Part shown: positions 1 to 4,354 of the stretch, piece after piece
Layout of the letters: every line of letters starts with the position of its first letter
How positions within the stretch are numbered: position 1 is the first letter of the stretch
Assembly: GCA_011049795.1 (NCBI GenBank)
Contig: DRHD01000127.1
Coordinates: 1-7,161, forward strand
Length of the DNA stretch: 7,161 nt
Origin: Porticoccus sp.
GTDB taxonomy: Bacteria; Pseudomonadota; Gammaproteobacteria; Pseudomonadales; Porticoccaceae
Reading direction: 5' to 3'
The notes under the pieces: generated by a model
What the model saw: only the letters and a program-made list of their open reading frames with translations
What the model was told of the DNA's origin: nothing
The model's database searches: none
Made by a program: the position numbers and the translations under genes

Positions 1-335
1 ACCCTACCCCCTCGCATCCACAGAAATAAATTATCTTCATTGACGTCATAAGGGTTTTCACGATCATTAAGCCAAAAATCCCGATTCAACTCGCCGAAAG
101 CATAAGACGTGCTCTGTACGCGGTAATCCTGCTTATATAATTCCCGTTCAGGCTTGCCACGAAACGGGGCTTTCCAGGGTGGTACATGCTCACCCTTATA
201 GTCCTTACCGTGCTCTAATGGCGCACCTCGTTCCAGCACTAATACTTTCAAACCTTTTTCAGTTAATTCCTTTGCCGCCCAGCCACCACTGATGCCGGAA
301 CCTACTACAATTGCGTCATAATCATATGTCGTCAT
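1..335 (-). CDS. GMC family FAD-dependent oxidoreductase, N-terminal part (runs off the left edge)
   Basis: Only the first 111 residues are present; the gene continues past the left edge. What is seen: an FAD-binding Rossmann fold starts almost at once, with the dinucleotide motif GSGISGG at residues 12-18, a following helix, and the strand VLVLERG at 31-37 whose Glu36 should hold the FAD ribose. The segment ends in WMRGGR (106-111), the start of the conserved GMC motif that continues towards the isoalloxazine site. Family knowledge: GMC enzymes of this type, paired with a gluconate 2-dehydrogenase subunit 3 protein, oxidise sugars, sugar acids or polyols in the periplasm and pass electrons to a cytochrome c. 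There is no signal peptide of its own, which fits export as a passenger of the Tat-bearing small subunit encoded 57 bases upstream. The ATG at 335 has only a weak GAG-type ribosome site. The substrate cannot be read from this fragment; glucoside 3-dehydrogenase, gluconate 2-dehydrogenase and sorbitol-type enzymes all remain possible. Confidence 0.9.
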   Translation of the reverse strand, partial: MTTYDYDAIVVGSGISGGWAAKELTEKGLKVLVLERGAPLEHGKDYKGEHVPPWKAPFRGKPERELYKQDYRVQSTSYAFGELNRDFWLNDRENPYDVNEDNLFLWMRGGR

Positions 336-392
336 ATTTACTCTACTCACAGCTCTCTAGTCGGCATTGTGTCTATCCGCGTCAACCCGGAA

Positions 393-992
393 TTAATCGG
401 TAAAACCGTTGTTCGCCCAATTACGGTCTTGATCCGAAAGAGGAACATCCCCCTTGTACGCCATGGGCATGGGAACATAACGTAATTCCTGAGTGGCTCC
501 AATTTCAGAGGTGTAATAGCCTACTACTACCAACTCCTTTAACTTTGGGAAAAATGCTTTTTTGTCTTCTCCCAGCTTTGGCATCAAATCAAGGTCGGGG
601 ATCAATGGGCTACCGCCACCTTGAATTTCCATTTGCTGTAAGACAACATCCTGCAAAGCATCTTGTAAATCGACAAACGATTTTCCCAATTGCTGACGAC
701 TCAAACTTTCAAGCTGCGCTAATCCATGCAGAAAAACCTTACGCTCGGTTTCTGTATACCAGCTAAATACAATCTCCTCGATAAAAGCGGGTACACCCGC
801 AGTAATGGCCCCCGGCGTATCCGTGGTAGGAATAATTCGCTCCGACATGGCAGCAATCGCCTGGGCTTGCTGCGATGAAAACTGCCCATGGGCTATCGGA
901 GAACTGCTCGCCTCAAAGGCACGCAACACTGAAGGCGACAAACTCGCCCCCAGCATCACCGTCATCGCCTTTATTGCTTCCCGTCGATTCAT
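393..992 (-). CDS. gluconate 2-dehydrogenase subunit 3 family protein (Tat-exported small subunit)
   Basis: This 199-residue protein starts with a twin-arginine leader: NRREAIKAM at residues 2-10, then a hydrophobic stretch (TVMLGASLSPSVL) and a likely cleavage region near residues 24-30. Family hallmarks follow: IIPTTDTPGAxxAGVxxFIE at about 53-72 and GYYTSEIG plus ELRYxPxPxxYxG at 158-181. In known enzymes of this type the small subunit lacks the flavin and escorts the GMC catalytic subunit through the Tat pathway, staying in the periplasmic complex. The GMC gene follows on the same strand after 57 bases, supporting a two-gene operon; a cytochrome c partner could lie beyond the left edge. 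Start choice: the open frame extends to a GTG at 1019, but the ATG at 992 puts the Arg pair at residues 3-4 and has GGGAG nine bases upstream, so it is preferred. The family assignment is firm; the substrate is unknown. Confidence 0.9.
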   Translation of the reverse strand: MNRREAIKAMTVMLGASLSPSVLRAFEASSSPIAHGQFSSQQAQAIAAMSERIIPTTDTPGAITAGVPAFIEEIVFSWYTETERKVFLHGLAQLESLSRQQLGKSFVDLQDALQDVVLQQMEIQGGGSPLIPDLDLMPKLGEDKKAFFPKLKELVVVGYYTSEIGATQELRYVPMPMAYKGDVPLSDQDRNWANNGFTD

Positions 993-1001
993 CACCTTGT
1001 A

Positions 1002-1006
1002 CTCCC
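1002..1006 (-). promoter_or_regulatory. ribosome binding site deciding the start of the small-subunit gene
   Basis: On the minus strand this reads GGGAG, nine bases before the ATG at 992. It supports that ATG over the upstream in-frame GTG at 1019, which would add nine residues in front of the twin-arginine leader. Confidence 0.55.
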
Positions 1007-1059
1007 AATTAAAAACCACAACCCACCAAACAAGGACTATACAACTCTCACAATTTTTA

Positions 1060-1087
1060 TTGCACCAAGCCCCTTATTTCATATAAC
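1060..1087 (+). promoter_or_regulatory. candidate sigma-70 promoter for the regulator gene
   Basis: TTGCAC (1060-1065) and TATAAC (1082-1087) are spaced by 16 bases. The -10 box matches the TATAAT consensus at five of six positions, the -35 box at only three of six. A start near 1094 would leave a leader of about 75 bases before the ATG at 1169. In an AT-rich gap such matches arise easily, so this is a suggestion only. Confidence 0.28.
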
Positions 1088-1138
1088 CTATTATTAAACA
1101 GTTTTTACCAATAACACATACCCTCAAACCACTATTAA

Positions 1139-1155
1139 CATGGATAATCCTTTTA
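1139..1155 (-). promoter_or_regulatory. candidate AraC-type operator half-site
   Basis: Read on the minus strand this is TAAAAGGATTATCCATG. It matches the E. coli araI1 half-site, as I recall it (TAGCATTTTTATCCATA), at 11 of 17 positions, with the TTATCCAT part intact. The regulator encoded just downstream resembles E. coli AraC in its DNA-binding domain as well, which makes the resemblance more than idle. The site would lie 14-30 bases before the regulator's own ATG, suggesting autoregulation. No clear second half-site in direct repeat was found, so confidence is low. Confidence 0.2.
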
Positions 1156-1172
1156 TTACAAATTCTATATGA
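1140..1172 (+). other. possible 10-codon leader reading frame overlapping the regulator start
   Basis: ATG at 1140 opens a frame encoding MDNPFITNSI that stops at TGA 1170-1172, overlapping the regulator's ATG (1169-1171) as ATGA. Such overlaps can couple translation, and the regulator lacks an obvious Shine-Dalgarno sequence of its own. However, no ribosome site precedes 1140 either, and a short frame like this can arise by chance. Confidence 0.15.
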
Positions 1173-2278
1173 GCTCTTTAATCGATCATGCAGGAATTCT
1201 CTACCAAATAAGCAGCGGCGCTCAAGTGAGCGACGAGGCCTTTCTCAGCTGCATGCATATCTTATCTCGCCACAATACCGATCCAGAGAACAGTCACCAA
1301 ATCATCAAGTTACGCCCTCAAATCGAAGCGACCTTGAGCCAGCAGAAACAGACTCCTCAACTACTGAAAAAATGGCGAGAGCATTTTTATCCCCAAATAG
1401 CACTCAATGAACAACAAGCCATCGTTTTTATTAGCGAACTACTAGCCTCGATTGAAGATGCAAACGATTTACTGACTCAACCTATCATTGCTGGCACCAC
1501 CGTTGCCGAACGGGGCAGTTACTCTGACTTTCCTGTTTATCGCCCCTATCAAAAACCTGGCTGGTCCATCCATATCACCACCCAGGGCAGTGGCAGCTAT
1601 AACTGTGTGAGACAGGTAATCAACAGCCAGATAGGTGATCTATTTTTGTTTGCGCCAAATTCGCACTTTGATTATCAACGCAATAAAAACGTCTCTAGCT
1701 GGACCCACCAGTGGATTATGTTTCAACCGCTAAGTCATTGGTTAATGTGGTTACAGTGGCCGCAAGTAGGCCCTGGTATATTTCACCTGCAGCCAAAGGA
1801 TGAACAAAGCCAAAGCCTGTTAAGAAAGCTGTTTAATGAAATCATCAATTTACAGAGCTATCAGGACGCACTGACCAACGAGTTACGAAAAAACCTGGTG
1901 GAACAATTGCTGATACGCTGCCAACAATCCATGATACAGACTAAAACCAGCACTATTGACCAGCGAATCCAATTAACAATGGATCTACTCACTAAAAACA
2001 TTGCACAAACAATGAGTATTGAACAGCTAGCCGAACATGCCAAGTTGTCATCGTCCCGGTTATCGACCTTATTTAAACAACATACCGGCACCAGTATTGT
2101 TAAATGGCGGGAAGAACAGCGCATGTCGCAAGCATGCCAACTACTGACTTACAGCAGTAAACCGATCAATCAAATAGCCGACAGCTTGGGATATAGCGAC
2201 CCGCTGTACTTCACTCGTTGTTTTCGCCAGCATTTTGGCCGCTCTCCTCGCCAATACCGCCAGCAAAAAATTGCCTGA
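1169..2278 (+). CDS. AraC family transcriptional regulator with an E. coli AraC-like sugar-binding domain and an extra N-terminal segment
   Basis: The protein has 369 residues. Residues 1-87 are an extension, probably helical and rich in Gln and Leu, that I do not recognise. Residues 88-255 match the cupin-type effector domain of E. coli AraC: WTHQWIMFQP (178-187), WLMWLQWP (191-198) and NLVEQLLIR (242-250) have direct counterparts. Residues 266-369 form the two helix-turn-helix units, with LSSSRLSTLFKQ (293-304), KWREEQRMSQA (312-322) and DPLYFTRCFRQHFGRSP (344-360). The alignment I can make from memory is ungapped with an offset of 87, and places Thr111, Arg125, Tyr169, His180 and Trp182 at AraC Thr24, Arg38, Tyr82, His93 and Trp95, which contact L-arabinose. 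An arabinose-like pyranose effector is therefore inferred. It probably controls the divergent dehydrogenase operon and the thuA-like gene 32 bases downstream. No good ribosome site precedes the ATG; a start nearer residue 88 is not excluded, but the open frame and codon use favour the full length. Confidence 0.92.
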   Translation: MSSLIDHAGILYQISSGAQVSDEAFLSCMHILSRHNTDPENSHQIIKLRPQIEATLSQQKQTPQLLKKWREHFYPQIALNEQQAIVFISELLASIEDANDLLTQPIIAGTTVAERGSYSDFPVYRPYQKPGWSIHITTQGSGSYNCVRQVINSQIGDLFLFAPNSHFDYQRNKNVSSWTHQWIMFQPLSHWLMWLQWPQVGPGIFHLQPKDEQSQSLLRKLFNEIINLQSYQDALTNELRKNLVEQLLIRCQQSMIQTKTSTIDQRIQLTMDLLTKNIAQTMSIEQLAEHAKLSSSRLSTLFKQHTGTSIVKWREEQRMSQACQLLTYSSKPINQIADSLGYSDPLYFTRCFRQHFGRSPRQYRQQKIA

Positions 2279-2310
2279 ACTCATTATCACCCACAGTGGA
2301 AATTGCTCAC

Positions 2311-3144
2311 ATGAAACGTGTTTTTAAATATCTTGGCCTGGCTTTACTCATCTACCTCGCCTATGCAGGCATTCAAGCTTATAGAGTGCTAGATCAAGCA
2401 GAAGTGTTTAAAGAAGCAGTTTATGAAACCGAAGCTCCAACGCTAGCAGAGGACTTTCCAGATAATGCCGTTTTAGTGTTTTCGAAAACGAATGAATTTC
2501 GCCATCACCAAGCCATTGCCGCCGCCAATCAATTATTCCGTGATATCGCACAAAAACACAATTTACCTATTTACTTTACAGAGAACGGTGCCATTCATAA
2601 TACGGAACAGTTAAAAAAATTCAGTACGATTATATGGAACAATAATACCGGCGATGTTTTAACCCCGGAACAACGACAAGCCCTCGCCGATTATATAAAG
2701 CAAGGAGGTCACTGGCTTGGCATCCATGGCGCTGGCGGTAGTCGCGACTACGACTGGCAGTGGTACCCGCAACAATTACTCAAAGCCACCTTTATTGGCC
2801 ACCCACTGTTCCCTCAGTTTCAGCAAGCAACCATTGACGTAGAAGACCGCACTCATCCAGCCACTCAACACCTACCCGCACGCTGGCAACGCACGGAAGA
2901 ATGGTATAGTTTCGAACAATCACCCCGCGTAAAAGGCGTACAGGTTTTAGCCAGCCTCGACGAATCCACCTACAACCCGAAATTAGATTTATTGATGGAT
3001 GATGACCATCCGTTAATTTGGACACATAAATTGGGGCAAGGCATCGTTTTTTATACCGCCCTTGGCCATAATGGCAGCGCTTATCAGGAACCCGAATATC
3101 AACAGCTGTTGGAAAACACACTGCTATGGCTAATGAATGAATAA
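2311..3144 (+). CDS. ThuA-like domain protein with an N-terminal membrane anchor
   Basis: The protein has 277 residues. A short basic N-terminus (MKRVFK) is followed by one hydrophobic segment at about 7-25 with no cleavage motif, so the protein is probably anchored in the inner membrane with its domain in the periplasm. The ThuA domain (trehalose-utilisation type, class I glutamine-amidotransferase-like fold) spans about 52-275. Signatures include NEFRHH (61-66), GGHWLGIHGAGG (132-143), GHP (163-165), TEEWYSF (195-201) and HPLIWTHKLGQGIVFYTALGH (233-253), the last being the family's most constant stretch. Family knowledge: rhizobial ThuA acts in breakdown of trehalose and related disaccharides through 3-keto intermediates; most members have no proven reaction. 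The ATG at 2311 is chosen because the longer frame from 2218 overlaps the regulator's end and delays the membrane segment; GTGGA lies about ten bases before 2311. It sits between a sugar-type regulator and an RND adaptor gene, with the next gene starting within or just after its end. Its exact reaction is unknown. Confidence 0.88.
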   Translation: MKRVFKYLGLALLIYLAYAGIQAYRVLDQAEVFKEAVYETEAPTLAEDFPDNAVLVFSKTNEFRHHQAIAAANQLFRDIAQKHNLPIYFTENGAIHNTEQLKKFSTIIWNNNTGDVLTPEQRQALADYIKQGGHWLGIHGAGGSRDYDWQWYPQQLLKATFIGHPLFPQFQQATIDVEDRTHPATQHLPARWQRTEEWYSFEQSPRVKGVQVLASLDESTYNPKLDLLMDDDHPLIWTHKLGQGIVFYTALGHNGSAYQEPEYQQLLENTLLWLMNE

Positions 3145-3154
3145 GTTAATAAAT

Positions 3155-3158
3155 AGGT
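3155..3158 (+). promoter_or_regulatory. ribosome binding site favouring the downstream adaptor start
   Basis: AGGT lies nine to ten bases before the ATG at 3167. No comparable sequence precedes the earlier in-frame ATG at 3137, which lies inside the end of the thuA-like gene. The site therefore favours 3167 as the start. Confidence 0.4.
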
Positions 3159-3166
3159 TAACATCG

Positions 3167-4297
3167 ATGAAACAAGGCTTTAAATACAAAGCAACTCACA
3201 ATACTCGCTTACCATACATAGCAGCTCTACTTGCTGCTTCAATATTGCTCTTTACTGCCTGCTCAGAAACCACTGAGCCAACGATAAACACAGCAAGCGA
3301 CAACAGGGCTATTGCAGTAAAAATACTACAGCTACAACTACAAAGCTGGCAGGGAAAAATCAAAACCTTTGGCGTGGTAGAAGCCGCAGAAGAAATTAAT
3401 ATCAGCCTGGATTTTTCCGGCATTATCCAAAAGGTATTAGTCAACGAGGGCGAGCGAGTCAGCAAAGGCCAACTGCTGATTGAATTGGATCAGGAAAAAC
3501 TTCAGCTCAAGTTTCAACAAGCCAGCGAGTACGCCATTCAAACCAAAGCTGCACTCGATGAAGCCTTTTTAAAATTAAAACGCCGCAAAGCACTGGCCGA
3601 ACAAAAAACGGTTTCCCGTGAAGTACTGGACAATTCAGAACTCGCGCTCAACAAAGCCCAAGCGCAATACCGTGAAGCTATCGCGGCACAGTTATTATCA
3701 CAACGCGAACTAAACGACAGTAAAATTTACAGCCCAGTCAATGGCGTCATCGACATCAAAGCGGTAGAGCCCGGAGAAAACATCCCTGCTGGCAATACTT
3801 TACTGACCCTGCAAGCGGTAGATACTTTACGTATTAAAACCTGGGTAAGTGAAAAGGATATTAACTTAATCCGCAATGGAGCTAGCGCCGACGTTTTTTT
3901 ATCCAGCCTGCCGGGAACCACATTCAACAGCACCGTTGAATCTGTTGGCGTCAACGCCGATCCAAACACCGGTAACTTTCCAGTCAAACTCATCATCGAA
4001 AAAAGCAGCGATTTAATTCGCCCCGGCATGACAGCAAGTATCACCATTAACGGCCTTGAGTTAAAAAACAGACTACTGCTACCGGAACAAGCCCTAGTCG
4101 ATCGCAATAGAAAAAAAGTAGTCTTTGTCGTCAATACTAACAACGATGTGTTAACCGCAGAAAAAAAACAACCCTTGCTAACGCCAGCACAACAAGATCA
4201 ACTATTTATTCTCAGCGGTTTGAACGCAGGCGAAAAGCTGATCATTAGCTCTCTGGACAACATCATTGATGGCTCTGTGATAACCCTTCTCGAATAA
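3167..4297 (+). CDS. RND efflux periplasmic adaptor (membrane fusion protein), predicted lipoprotein
   Basis: This is the adaptor of a tripartite pump, linking an inner-membrane RND transporter to an outer-membrane channel. From the ATG at 3167 it has 376 residues. A signal peptide with a hydrophobic core (about 17-30) ends at FTAC, a passable lipobox, so Cys32 is probably lipid-modified. Then come the first half of the lipoyl domain with GIIQKVLVNEGERVSKGQLLIELD (85-108), an alpha-helical hairpin coiled coil at about 109-183, the second lipoyl half with SPVNGVIDIKAVEPGENIPAG (189-209), a beta-barrel domain including LIRPGMTASITING (283-296), and a membrane-proximal C-terminus with LLLPEQALVDR (303-313). 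Length and domain order are normal for the family. An earlier ATG at 3137 would add ten residues and overlap the thuA-like gene by eight bases, allowing translational coupling; the AGGT before 3167 favours the shorter form. The pump gene follows after 57 bases. The substrate cannot be deduced. Confidence 0.9.
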   Translation: MKQGFKYKATHNTRLPYIAALLAASILLFTACSETTEPTINTASDNRAIAVKILQLQLQSWQGKIKTFGVVEAAEEINISLDFSGIIQKVLVNEGERVSKGQLLIELDQEKLQLKFQQASEYAIQTKAALDEAFLKLKRRKALAEQKTVSREVLDNSELALNKAQAQYREAIAAQLLSQRELNDSKIYSPVNGVIDIKAVEPGENIPAGNTLLTLQAVDTLRIKTWVSEKDINLIRNGASADVFLSSLPGTTFNSTVESVGVNADPNTGNFPVKLIIEKSSDLIRPGMTASITINGLELKNRLLLPEQALVDRNRKKVVFVVNTNNDVLTAEKKQPLLTPAQQDQLFILSGLNAGEKLIISSLDNIIDGSVITLLE

Positions 4298-4354
4298 AGG
4301 GACGAATAAATCGACTCATCACGTCAATAATAACTCTCTGCGATAGCACATAAT

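Larger units (their letters stand above)
993..1168. promoter_or_regulatory. divergent intergenic control region between the dehydrogenase unit and the AraC-type regulator gene
   Basis: This AT-rich 176-base gap separates two divergently transcribed genes and must hold the promoters of both units unless the plus-strand unit is read from elsewhere. AraC-type regulators commonly act from such a position on both sides. No tRNA, small RNA or riboswitch fold is recognisable here. Specific candidates inside it (a promoter near 1060-1087 and an AraC-like half-site at 1139-1155) are listed separately with low confidence. Confidence 0.6.

Noticed and set aside
398..408. Short inverted repeat CGGTAAAACCG at the end of the small-subunit gene
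   Set aside because: A four-base stem without a following T-run is too weak for a terminator, and the GMC gene downstream needs read-through.
993..1019. GTG start at 1019 for the small subunit, adding nine residues
   Set aside because: The twin-arginine leader is best placed from the ATG at 992, which also has GGGAG at a good distance.
805..1086. Plus-strand open frame of 93 codons opposite the small-subunit gene
   Set aside because: It is antisense to a well-supported gene, shows no domain or secretion signal and lacks a ribosome site.
2218..2310. Upstream in-frame extension of the ThuA-like gene beginning at 2218
   Set aside because: It overlaps the conserved C-terminal end of the AraC-type regulator and would put 31 unrelated residues before the membrane anchor; the ATG at 2311 gives a normal N-terminus with a plausible ribosome site.
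3727..4143. Minus-strand open frame of 138 codons inside the adaptor gene
   Set aside because: It mirrors the coding frame of the adaptor, has low-complexity Ser/Leu-rich composition and no recognisable domain.
4298..4354. Possible terminator or separate promoter between adaptor and pump genes
   Set aside because: No hairpin with a T-run and no convincing -35/-10 pair was found in these 57 bases.
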